From assembly GCA_010015805.1 (NCBI GenBank), contig ML978137.1, forward strand, positions 496,001 to 560,000: DNA of 64,000 nt. Direction: 5' to 3'. Under the pieces are notes generated by a model. That model did not search any database. It saw nothing but the letters and a program-made list of their open reading frames with translations, and was not told where the DNA came from. Made by a program: the position numbers and the translations under genes. How positions within the stretch are numbered: position 1 is the stretch's first letter; each line of letters opens with the position of its first letter. Shown here in pieces: positions 10,594-20,666 of the stretch. The stretch comes from Rhizodiscina lignyota (taxonomy: Eukaryota > Ascomycota > Dothideomycetes > Aulographales > Rhizodiscinaceae).

Positions 10594-11631
10594 ATGGTGT
10601 TTGGCTGCCAGCAAAAAGTCTTGCCTGTACGACAATCTCCGCGCAGAGTGCAAAGGGCAGAGAGACTGCTAAAATGCGGCTTGAAACGGCGGAGAATTAT
10701 CAAAACTGAGCGCAAAAGTCACCAAAGACAGTCTCCGCTCTATCGCCTGCCGGCAGAGATCAGGGTGCAAATTTGGGAGTATGTGCTTGCCTCGTCTGGC
10801 CGAGCGGTTCATCTTGTGACGATGCCCAAGAGGCTCGGCCACATGCATTGCGTTTACCCGCCGGACAAAGTCCCATTGGGGGCGGGCTATTTGCACCTGT
10901 GTTGGGGCGCTTCTCATACGGATGGCTCAACTTATCGACTTTCGCTTTCGAAGAAAGATGAGGAGCGAGACCTAAAGTTCAAAGTACGCCGGGAGGAGAC
11001 GTTACTGCCTCTGCTTTTGAGCTGCCGCACCGCGTAAGATGCCTTTAGCATGATTGTTGCTAGTCATTCTTATTCGTTACTGACGTGATTTTCTAGATAC
11101 TCCGAAGCATTAGAACTTATGTACTCGCATAATGTGTTTAATCTTCGGCAAGCAGTCACTCTAATCTACTTATCTGAGAACCTCCTTCCTCGGTGTTTCT
11201 CTGCTATCCGAACCCTGGAGCTCGATATACCGGTAATCTGTGAGACTGGTGAGACTGACGAAGTTTATTACAACTACCCTCCAGATAAACACGATGGCTG
11301 GGAGCGCTACTGTGAGATCCTTAATAGCATGACGGGTTTGCGGCATCTGAGGGTTGCGCTGAGTTGGGGTGATGGTTCTCCTCCGATATTGAGGGAAAAA
11401 ATGGGAGCTTGGTACCTGTCGCATCTCGCGAAGGTAGACGTGGAAGATTTTCTGGTTTCGCTCTCTCATGTAATCCCATCATATGTGCTGGAAGCTTTTC
11501 CGAAACGTTCCTTCCGCATCCGAGTTCACTCAAGTCTGGAGAACCGTTTCCGCGAGCAGTATGGTATTCGCCCGGGATTCAGGGTCTGTGAAGGCAGTTT
11601 GGATGATTATGAACCGGTTGATATTGCGTAG
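10594..11631 (+). CDS. F-box-like/2EXR-type fungal protein
   Basis: Exons 10594-11033 and 11097-11631 give 324 aa. The intron is 63 nt, with donor GTAAGA, branch TACTGAC and acceptor TCTAG. The segment YRLPAEIRVQIWEYVLAS is the helical motif found near the N-terminus of many Pezizomycotina proteins annotated as F-box-like or 2EXR. The motif LLLSCRTAYSEALELMYSHN just after the intron is the second conserved block of this group. These proteins are often lineage-specific and expanded. A role in SCF-type substrate recognition is plausible only if the motif binds Skp1, which cannot be judged here. The gene ends 88 bp before the convergent HET-domain gene. Confidence 0.82.
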
Positions 11632-11719
11632 CTGTCATTTTAATTAAGAATTCATCTCCCTATGGAATAGGACAGTAATCAAAACAAACTTGCAGGGACC
11701 ATTCCCCAATTTTGAATTT

Positions 11720-13510
11720 TCAAGACCGCGAGGGTAGCAAGCTTTGCAGGATTGTTCTTTTGCGTAAGACGATACTGACCCACACATTATATTGTTTAGG
11801 CCATGAATGTGTACTCTTGCCCGCTTTTTGTACCTCACTAATACCCATTTGAACCTCTACATCTCGATCTAGATGCTGTATGGGATGCGAGAAGGAGTAA
11901 TAGCTGGATCCCACGGTCGGTTTGTGATTATCAGGATCGAAGGCATCAATGTAACGACCAAGATGTCCATAATGCGTATCGTTCCAAGAGGGGCGGTATG
12001 AAAGGTTGCATTCGTGAACGATATCATCCAAGATTTGATTCAACGGACTGCCATCAAATGTGAGCCAAACTTTAGAATCCTCTGGATTCGTGCTAGGCTT
12101 CATCTCCTTATAGCCACCGACGACAAGAGCTGCTGGCGTATCTCCTTTAGGTCCCACTGGGAATACGAGTAAAATGCCAAATCGCCAATCTCTTGAGGAT
12201 GTTTTGCGCGGGATAATGTAGCTGAGATCTGCGAACCCTACCGGTCTAGGGTAGATATACATTTCCGGCTCTGGATATTGTGTACGATGCAAGTCCACGG
12301 AGAAGACGGCCGCCGTTCCTGAAACCGGGGAAAAGCTGGACTGAGGTGTCAACTTCCTGATGAAGATCCTTTGTATGGATTTTCGAATCCAGGTTTCATC
12401 TCGACGAAAATTCAAGCCAACAACCCTGAAATACTCGTTCCGGGTACCAAAAATGGGCTCGAGTGGAATGATACAAGCACTCCCTCGTTCCTGATCGATG
12501 CAATCGAGCATCGCAAATGCACAGCCCCACTCGTCGACATCCGATTCCATCATGGTGACCTCTATCTCTAGGCCCTTGTTGGTCATTGAATATGGAGGGC
12601 TGCCAGAAGCACTTGGTATTGGGGCATTGTTGCTGCATTCAATGAATTGAAATGGATGCTCTGCCAAGGGTCCATGAGTCCTGTATTCGCTGATGAGAGG
12701 GTTTTGAGCAATCCCCTTGAAAGCGAATATTGAATGATCAGTAGAATCCTTCATGATTTCTTCCTGCAGTCTTTTAAAGGATTTCTCCTGTTCCCCATAG
12801 AGAAGCGGCATGTTGACATCGAAGATACCCAGAAGGCAATATGCCATATCTTCAGGCCTGGTGGTTTGGCGTTTGGCAGCCCATGACATACGTCGTGCAA
12901 TGCTGCGGAAATATAACAGCTTTGGGTCCTTTAACACTTCGGTGTCAACCTTCGTGATGCTAGAGATGCACTCCCTGAGGTAATATTTGGTGCCGATGGC
13001 TTTCCAATCCCGCGAGAAGAACCTGAGTTCTCTTGGTGCGATCATCTCTTGCAGCGTCCAGCCCCTAGTGAACCATCTACTTCTTGCAAACTTCGACTGC
13101 AATACGTAGTCATACTCCGGACTGGACCTCAAAATAGTCGCTAATGGACGGTTCTCAAGGAGGAGGACGTCGTCGCTGGGGACGTCCGACAGGTAGGCAT
13201 AGCAGACGCCAGAATTCTGGTACCATCGGAACATCGAATTAATCGCTTCTGAGAGTTCGGCGCTGCTAGCCTTATCGATGCAACAAGTATCTACCCAAAT
13301 AAATGAGTAGCCATCTTTCCGGGCCTGGTTGGCGCATCCCTCGATCTTTTTGTAGCCAGCCTTGCGCTTTACAGTGGCAGAACCCGAATCCTGGAACAAG
13401 ACTTCTTCGTCGCCCCAAGTGTGGGAAAGGATCGCATACGAAGGTATCTCATTTGGTGAGAATTCACGCAGAACCAGGGCGTTGGGTTCAGAGATATCAA
13501 GAAGACGCAT
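11720..13510 (-). CDS. HET-domain (heterokaryon incompatibility) protein
   Basis: Single exon, 596 aa from the ATG at 13510, chosen because MRLLD followed by YAILSHTWG is the normal start of this family. An in-frame upstream start at 13603 would add 31 residues. The HET core is complete: SHTWGDEEV, a run ending IWVDTCCIDK, NSMFRWYQNSGVCYAYLSDV, and SRWFTRGWTLQEMIAPRE. The last block before the variable half (AYCLLGIFDVNMPLLYGE) is also typical. HET domains trigger programmed cell death when incompatible strains fuse. In NLR-type systems they are effector domains. The C-terminal half has no repeats that I recognise. It lies 1.07 kb from a Helo-like/ankyrin gene on the same strand. Confidence 0.92.
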   Translation of the reverse strand: MRLLDISEPNALVLREFSPNEIPSYAILSHTWGDEEVLFQDSGSATVKRKAGYKKIEGCANQARKDGYSFIWVDTCCIDKASSAELSEAINSMFRWYQNSGVCYAYLSDVPSDDVLLLENRPLATILRSSPEYDYVLQSKFARSRWFTRGWTLQEMIAPRELRFFSRDWKAIGTKYYLRECISSITKVDTEVLKDPKLLYFRSIARRMSWAAKRQTTRPEDMAYCLLGIFDVNMPLLYGEQEKSFKRLQEEIMKDSTDHSIFAFKGIAQNPLISEYRTHGPLAEHPFQFIECSNNAPIPSASGSPPYSMTNKGLEIEVTMMESDVDEWGCAFAMLDCIDQERGSACIIPLEPIFGTRNEYFRVVGLNFRRDETWIRKSIQRIFIRKLTPQSSFSPVSGTAAVFSVDLHRTQYPEPEMYIYPRPVGFADLSYIIPRKTSSRDWRFGILLVFPVGPKGDTPAALVVGGYKEMKPSTNPEDSKVWLTFDGSPLNQILDDIVHECNLSYRPSWNDTHYGHLGRYIDAFDPDNHKPTVGSSYYSFSHPIQHLDRDVEVQMGISEVQKAGKSTHSWPKQYNVWVSIVLRKRTILQSLLPSRS

Positions 13511-14575
13511 GGCTGCGAAGGTATATAAGTGGGTGAGGAATGGGAACTTTCTCAAGTTATGGCCGCCCGTTTTCCCTCTCACCTGATCTTCAGTTTTCTC
13601 CATACCCCGTTCTTAATAACACTGCTATGGATAACTATCTCGAAAAACTCATTTCTTTAGAGCGGTTCTTCAATACCTGACGTCCTAAATCTCAACCTGT
13701 TTGTTAGCTACTAGAAGAGAGTTGTCAAATGTGACGTCTCATAACAGGACGTCATATAACTACATCACGAAACCAACGACGTTCTCAACGGCCGCATGAT
13801 TCTGAATGATGCCATAAAACAACAGCTATCATGGTATCTACCATGAAGGACAAAAGATTGATGGAAACGACACTTTGAATGATGTACTTGCAACCACACG
13901 AAGCAGAGCAGCTGTAACATAAAAGAAATAGAATTTACGTCTGCAGCAAATCACCCAAACCACACACGGGATCTCTCTCTTTCTTGTGACCATTTCCTTA
14001 ACAAGAGTCTTACAAAGGTTTAGAAATATCTAGCCACTATATCTGGCCACTCTAGTCGAAGAGGGTGTTCTAGTCAGGGGCGAGAGTAAAGTCCCCGTTA
14101 GTAGATCATAAGAACTTGGAATAAGTAAGTGAAACAATATTTGCAGTTCGTAGAAAGTTATTTAAAACTAATCACACATTCTAGATACTTTTAATGAACG
14201 CAAGGGAGATCCGGATACGATACTATGTAGATTTATGCCTCGGAGATCCGCTTGCGACTGCTTGGAGCAAGGCTTTCGTATCAGAAGAAAAAAGCTCGAT
14301 TCCGAAGACTCAGTCCTTGCGGCATCAAACGCTTTGATCAAAGAAGCTAACATTAGGGTGTTAAGAGAGAGGAGGCTGCAAGAACCTGCTTCAGGGGATA
14401 AATCGAGGCTTCGATTTCACAACTACAACGTCAAACCACCCTCTTCACCGATCAGTGTTTTTGAAATATGTAATTATCCTGTGATACAGGGAAGATTCCG
14501 AAAATTCAAATCAGAACGCCAAAACCTCCTAGATTTCAACGGATGTTAACCCAGGGTTGTCGAGAAACTTTTGTA
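13511..14575. other. AT-rich spacer between the HET and Helo-like genes
   Basis: Upstream region of the HET gene. It includes a plus-strand open frame running from about 14196 to 14549 whose reading (RKGDPDTILCRFMPRRSACD, then a charged helical stretch) matches no family I recognise. It could be a decayed gene fragment. No inverted terminal repeats are apparent. Confidence 0.4.
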
Positions 14576-17500
14576 CTACGAAGCCTTATCCGAAAGCACC
14601 TGATCCATTCTTTCCTGCCAGTAGCCTTTCATGAAGATCGAGAGGGAAGTGTTCCGCCGTTGGTATTCATCCATGAATTCTGCGGTAAGTTCTCCGTGCT
14701 TAACAATCAAGACTGCCTCGTCGTCCCGGATACGTTGCACATCAATGGGTTCGTGTCTCTGGAAAAGCTCCCAAAGATCTCTTTCACAGCATAGGTGAGA
14801 TAGGCCTAGGCGTTGATGGGTTGCAAAATGAAAAACCTGGTTGGTAAATGTAATCCAGTCCGGGTCGGTTGGGCGTACCGATAGACTTTGTCCAATGCTT
14901 TCGATCCATTCCAATAGCAATCCCTGTATTTGCTCAGATACCACATAATGACTGTAATAATCTCTTATTCCTTTCAATAGAGTTGTGAGGGGGGTGCAGC
15001 CACTGGAAGAGCAAGTGCAACAGCATCCATCGCATGTAGTCTTAAGACATAAGCCGTAAAGAAATTGTGCTGAATTTAGATCAAGGTCTTTCATGCCGTC
15101 ACGAAATGATGCTTCTATTCTCGATGTCCTTTGAAATTCGTTGACAGCGGGCCTTCGTCTTTGGATGTTACTTGTATGCCCAAATGATACACCGATATTG
15201 AATGCCAGGTGGTGGGCTGGCGTTACTGCCGTTACCGAAGACGTTACGAGTCTCATGATATTTGCCCCTTTTGAGAGCAGCCATTGTGCATACCAAAGAG
15301 CCGATGAAAGTTCAGATAACTGACGCGGACAAATGCTTGCTAATGGGCTCAGACCATCGCAGTTCAACTCATCAATGCAGTAAAATCCTGTGTCGAAGAG
15401 TCTCCGTGGCCATACTCTATATCCCTCTCTGGCGTAGAAATATGAGGCTATGGTATGATATACTGTCCCTCGCGGGTTTCCTGGATTCAGCTCCTCGGGT
15501 ATCGCAATCTTGTGTTTATCCAAAATATGGACCAACGAATACAGGGGTGATCCTTCTAGTATTCCGTCACTTGGGACACCGAGTGCCTCGAATGCCTCCG
15601 TTGGGAGCTTCTGAAGGGCTATCGCTTTCAGTTCGAGCTGACGTTGCTTTATTGTCGTGGAAACAAAATTAAATCCTACGCCATCCAGGTCTAGAACAGA
15701 CTCTAGAATCTCCTCTGAGGCAGAGAGGCGGAAACGCATTCCTCCCTCCCATTCTGGGGATGAAAGAGCACTTCCAGCCTCCATAAGTAGTGCCATAGAA
15801 TCGATGCAACGAACCCAGTGGGCGTAAAGGAGAGGTATACTTCCGCGGCTACTGGGGGTGTTGACTATCCGAGTTCCTCCAGCCTCGAGTAGCAGCTTTA
15901 AGCTAACTGGCCACCCGCTGGCAAGGTGAATAGTCGTATGTCCAAACCTATTCCGCTCGTGGATGACTGATGCGGGATTTCTCCGAAGCAAGTCCTGAAC
16001 AGTCTTTTCGGATCGCATCAAGATTGCATAGCTTAGAGGGCCACACTCCGATGCTTTGTAGCACTCTCTGTTAGCCTTTACAGCAGGGATGTAACTGAGT
16101 GGCGGCTACATACTGAAATATGAATACAGATTACATACCTTCAATCCAAGCATCTAAATGTCGGCCAACTTCAATCTCGTAACGATCTCGATTCTTGAAG
16201 AAATAGGTCGTCAAAAGAGAGGCCGAATGTTCGAAACCAATGTCTACCACAGATTTACAAAAGTCTATGGCGCTTCTACCGTATTCAGGGTGAAGTATAT
16301 GGGCATTCCAGGTACTTATAGCAAGACAATCGAACGGGTTCCTGTGTCCATTGTTACATAACAAGAAGGCTTTCCAAGTCTCTCTGTCGTACCGACCACG
16401 TGAATCTTTCTCATTTATAGGCACACCTGCATCCGCTAAATCAAACACCAAGCCTGTGTATGGCAAGAGGTCTGATACGGCTCGCCAGTGACCTGGGCAG
16501 TCTCCTTGGACGAGAGTCTAATTCTTGTCAGCTTAAACATTTCTCTTACAATTCGTTTACTGACATTAAGCAATGTTCGCCCATTTTGGTCGACATCAAA
16601 TGGAGACGCTTGACGACTGTGAAACAACCTCTGGATCTCGGCCCTTAAGTCTTCATGGGACATTTCAAATGTCCGTCCTTTATTTCCATGCTCTCCTAAG
16701 CCCTTCAGAAGTTGGAATGCAGGTGAGTCGGGACGGAAGACATAGCGAAGGCTCAGAGAGGGAATGATGGAGAAGCTCCAAGCACCAAACGCTACTGAGA
16801 AGGACCCCTCTACAACTCGGGAAAGAAGAATGCTGAATATTCTTGCGTCAACGCCAATACGGGTAACTCGTTCTGTATTTAGATGGTAGGGGCAAGACTC
16901 GTGATGGGAACTTGACGCAATGGTTTCCCTGAAAATTCGCAGAGGGCCTCGTCTGATCTCGTTGACCATCTTCGTTTTCCATTTTCGGCACGAGCAACGC
17001 GGTGAGATTGATTTGGCGATGAAATCGTTCTGCAGAGAATTTTGGCGTAGGCTCAGACTGTTGTCCAATGTAGATGTACTATCCACAGCAGGTTGAAGTA
17101 TTGCTGGCCTCGGGATGAGCGTCAATTGCATATCCTGTTCGGTTGCCTTATCTTTTGTGGAGTTTTCAGCAAAGCGCTTGAGCAGCTGTTCCGTCATTTC
17201 AGACATTTGTGGCGTGACTCGCATGACGGCATCTTGTAATAATTCGAATTGTTGCCGGAAGTCTTTAGTCGTGTGTAAGTTAGACACGATGTCATTGGTA
17301 ATAACATGTTCGATGCTTGATACTGTCTGCTTGATGTGATTAACATCTTTCATTGTCGAAGAACCAGTATTTGCAACTGCCGTCACTGTGATTTCCTGGT
17401 TTGCAGCAATGTCTCTGCGAAAGGCCAGTCAGTTACGGAATCCTACAGTGAGATTATACAACCAAAACACTTACAGTTGAAGGACTTGAAGTAGAAGACT

Positions 17501-17902
17501 CAAGTTGTGTGTAAGGTCTCTTACGAGCGCTTGGAGGTGTTTGATGGTCTTCTTACGAAATGGGTATGCCGATTTCTTTGAAAGATCAATGAATCGTTCC
17601 TTGGTTCCTTTCGGGCATTCGATCCGGCAATTTTTCAGTATTGCTTCCAATGTCTTGAGCTTGTCTTCCACCAGGCTGAGGCTGTCTGCCACATAATCGT
17701 TGAATAAAGGGTGCGTATTCAAAATATTTCCAAGCCTACTATTGAGCAGCTTAAAGAGCTTCCCCAGGTGCGCGATATATTTCAAGGCAGATGAAACGTC
17801 GTCGTCTCTTGCTTCCCAGGCCTGGTAGTAGGCTGTCAAACCGTCGCACACCGTAATTCCAAAAGAGATCACTCCTACTAGTGTCCCCAGTATCTCGGCC
17901 AT
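14576..17902 (-). CDS. NLR-like protein: Helo-like N-terminal domain plus C-terminal ankyrin-like region
   Basis: Exons 17902-17475, 17414-16565, 16517-16139 and 16065-14576 give 1048 aa. The first about 140 residues (start MAEILGTLVGVISFGITVC) form the fungal N-terminal, Helo-like helical domain common on STAND/NLR-type proteins and on HET-S partners. A helical linker and a poorly conserved middle follow, then ankyrin-like stretches (NGRTLLN, YTGLVFDLADAGVPINEKD, RFGHTTIHLASGWPVSLKLL). No NACHT or NB-ARC P-loop is seen, so the central nucleotide switch is missing or was never present. The introns are 60, 47 and 73 nt. The second uses donor GTCAGT, and the third ends at AGAG, one of two closely spaced acceptors. 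Likely role: recognition or cell-death signalling together with HET-type effectors; this is inference from domains and neighbourhood. Confidence 0.8.
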
Positions 17903-18796
17903 GATAGACAAGGCTACGAAGATCTGGAGCAGGAAAGCGACTGATCTTCCGGTGTGGATGAATCGTTGAAGAATTTGGGCACAGGAGATGTTAGATAAGG
18001 ATGGAAATGATAGTTTGGGGGAGATCAGTAGGCTCAGGTTCAGCTCGTGCACGATCAGCCTTGCTCAAGGCTGATCAGGTAGAACTTAATCATGCTAAGC
18101 CACTATTGACCCTGCTTACGAATTCTACTCGCTGTTCGCGTGGCACCAATATTGGGCCCCTGATTTCAGCCTCGTTGAAGGAACAGGTCTTGTTATTCGA
18201 GTGTAGCGTCGAAAAAACAAGGATTCTTAGACCAAAGGAATGACTGAGTAAAGAATTAAGAATCCGACTAAGTTTGGCATTTAAATTCGGGTGATGACCT
18301 CCGTCGTTTTCGGCGGCAAATACCGATCTTTTCGTATGTAGGGCATTGTCACCAGTGGTGGAAGTATAGTGCAAAATCCACTATGTAACACAAGTCAGCT
18401 TCATTTGATGCGCAAGTCGTAAAACGGATGGGCAATCTCATATTTTAAAGGCTGGCAACAAGGGCAGCACAGAGCAAGCAGATCCACCATATGGTAGTCG
18501 CTATAAAGATAGCCTCTAAATTCACTGATTTGTCGTTGTTTTAATTTTATGAGATGAGGTGGTTGGTGGTTGAAGGGCCGCACAGATCTTCGCAACCGCG
18601 GAGGTAGATAGAGTAGGATAGCATACGTTAGCGTGCACGCTCACATGAATCCTTCTCGGTTCTCTTTCGCCACCATCCAGCCTTATCAAGGATTTCGACG
18701 ATATAATTACCCTACTACTGCGCGCACCTCCTCTTCTACCTCGCTATTGTGTTCTCTGAACATCACTTATAATATCCCTATGCGCTATATAATAAG
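17903..18796. other. divergent promoter region of the Helo-like and PIR-like genes
   Basis: About 0.9 kb between two divergently transcribed genes. It holds a perfect hairpin (18053-18076) just upstream of the minus-strand gene. On the plus side pyrimidine-rich sequence and TATAATATCC lie within 60 bp of the plus-strand ATG. No gene is seen. Confidence 0.5.
18053..18076. repeat. perfect inverted repeat / hairpin
   Basis: GATCAGCCTT (18053-18062) and AAGGCTGATC (18067-18076) are exact reverse complements separated by the 4-base loop GCTC. It lies about 150 bp 5' of the start codon of the Helo-like gene. It could form a stable leader hairpin or be a binding site for a dimeric factor. Confidence 0.7.
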
Positions 18797-19810
18797 ATGC
18801 GCTCCTCGATAGCCCTTCTCGCACTTGTTGCAAGCGTAGCCGCGTCGCCTCAAGGCGTAACGTCTGCCATCTCTCCAGCGGCCTCTGCACCAGCGGGTTG
18901 CGCTACTAGCTACAACGGCGAATTCACTTTTACAGTAAAGAATTTAACTTCCACTACGGCGAAGCGCCATCTCACCAAGGTTCGTCACGGATTGCGTGAA
19001 AATGCCTCGAGCTCTTGTCGTAGTAATAACGAACATAGCGCCAAACTAATGGTATTTTATCCGTCACAATCATTGGAGGGGTTCTCGCCGACCAGGATGG
19101 GCGGACTGGCTATATCGCGAACAACTACCAGTATGCATACAATTGACTCTCCACAAAAAGAAGATAAAAACAGATGCACTTCCAGGCTCGAATTCGCCAA
19201 CCCCCCTCAAGCCGGCGCCATCTACACGGCCGGCTTCTCGGCCTGTACCAACGGCTCCCTCGCGTTCGGCGGCTCCACTGTCTGGTATCAGTGCCTTAGC
19301 GGCGGTTTCTATAACATCTACGCCCGTAGGTCGACTGCGCAGTGTAACCCGATTAATATCGCTGTCTTGCCCCACGCTGCCTCGTCGAGTGCAACGACGC
19401 GTGTACCAACCAGTGATACCGCCACAAGCTCTGCCTCGACCACGGCTACTAATTCCACAGGATCGCGCACCACGGGCACTAGTAGTAGCACTACATCCTC
19501 ATCTACTCCCTCAAACTCAGCCGGCACTAATGCTGGAGATCTCACCCCCGGGGCCAGGGCGGGGACCGGAGTAGGAGTAGCGGTCGGTGCCATTCTCGTG
19601 ATTGCCGTGTTGTCAATCGTGTTCTTCCGTCGTCGACGGGGAAAGCGTGCGCGTGCGAACCCGGATCGTACCAATTCGCCGTCGGGCTGGACGAAGCCGG
19701 AACTCGAGGACACGCATGTCCCGGTGCAGACACCCGTGGAAGTCGAGGCTACGCACTCGTATAGGGAACTCGATAGCACTCCGGTACGGGCTGAGCTCGC
19801 TGAGAGATGA
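18797..19810 (+). CDS. PIR-type cell-wall domain protein with a transmembrane anchor
   Basis: Exons 18797-18979, 19039-19130 and 19186-19810 give 299 aa. The introns are 59 and 55 nt. A cleavable signal peptide (residues 1 to about 17, LLALVASVAAS) is followed by Kex2-like Lys-Arg sites, one of them created at the first splice junction (LTKRQ). Then comes the C-terminal domain of PIR mannoproteins: GGVLADQDGRTGYIANNYQ, PPQAGAIYTAGFSACTNGS and QCLSGGFYNIY, with four cysteines. After it lies a Ser/Thr-rich, presumably O-mannosylated stalk, a transmembrane helix (GVGVAVGAILVIAVLSIVFF) and a short basic cytosolic tail starting RRRRGKR. Classical yeast PIR proteins are soluble and covalently linked to beta-glucan. 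Here the domain is displayed on a membrane stalk, as in wall sensors. Without splicing the domain is split between frames. Confidence 0.88.
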   Translation: MRSSIALLALVASVAASPQGVTSAISPAASAPAGCATSYNGEFTFTVKNLTSTTAKRHLTKVRHGLRENASSSCRSNNEHSAKLMVFYPSQSLEGFSPTRMGGLAISRTTTSMHTIDSPQKEDKNRCTSRLEFANPPQAGAIYTAGFSACTNGSLAFGGSTVWYQCLSGGFYNIYARRSTAQCNPINIAVLPHAASSSATTRVPTSDTATSSASTTATNSTGSRTTGTSSSTTSSSTPSNSAGTNAGDLTPGARAGTGVGVAVGAILVIAVLSIVFFRRRRGKRARANPDRTNSPSGWTKPELEDTHVPVQTPVEVEATHSYRELDSTPVRAELAER

Positions 19811-20666
19811 AAAACTACACATCATGAGATACCGTCTAAGAAGTCCTTTTTGTGGAGATTGGTTTTATTAAAAATTTCTCCTAACCCTATAAGGTGGATA
19901 GTGGATACCGCTGAACGTTCCAATGATGAAAAGCCGCACAGGAACGCAGAAACCCAATGCAATAGGGATGAACAAGATAGGGTTGTCGTTCGACGAGCCT
20001 CTCGACGAAATATTTAATGCGCAGAGGTACCTTCATATGTATGGATCCTCCTCAATTTCGACGAGCCTCTCCTTTTGTTATTACGTGCGAAATGCGTTTC
20101 GTGGGTTGCAAATCTACGTCTATCACGGGACTCAGCAGTCAAGTAGTACAGTGTGGTCAAATGAATAGATATTATGAACGTATAGTTCTATCGCTAGCGT
20201 TGAAATCTCGAAAGGCTTGATAAGAAGTTTTCGCAGACGCAGTGCGCAGTGGGAAATGAGGTACACCCCCTATTTAGCGGGAAGATCTTGGCACCGTTGG
20301 AACTACGGAGTGGAGCGGAGATTGGATGGCCTCAGAGGAGATTTCATGCGATTATATTTGCGACTTGGAGGTGCCGCATTTCTTTCAATTACTTCCGCGA
20401 CGATATTCAGAACTTGCGTGACACGGCTTGGTTCCATAGTAGGCGTAAGACGAAACGTATTATATTGACCGCTCTTGATCGTATGTATCTACCGAACGGA
20501 AACACCTCTCAGCAAATTGCACCCAACAAACGCCGCGCTTATATCCAAACCCGATCTCATATCTCGCTCAAGTGAACATTCTAAGCGCTGTCCAGAGCGT
20601 TGCACTATCCGACCACGGCCAATGCAGCAATAACTGCCGTCCGCGATCATCAACGTAGAGATCTAC
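19811..20666. other. intergenic, with a possible tRNA-like relic
   Basis: About 0.86 kb with no supported gene. A 15-base direct repeat TTCGACGAGCCTCTC occurs near 19988 and 20057. On the minus strand 20619-20532 has mutually complementary ends (GCCGTGG/GCGCGGC) but no convincing tRNA core. Confidence 0.4.

Noticed and set aside
13511-14575. Transposon remnant in the HET-Helo spacer
   Set aside because: AT-rich, but no terminal repeats, target-site duplication or transposase motif is visible.
20532-20619. Minus-strand tRNA-like sequence with complementary ends (GCCGTGG/GCGCGGC)
   Set aside because: No anticodon stem or T-arm can be fitted; ends alone could pair by chance. Not called as a tRNA or SINE.
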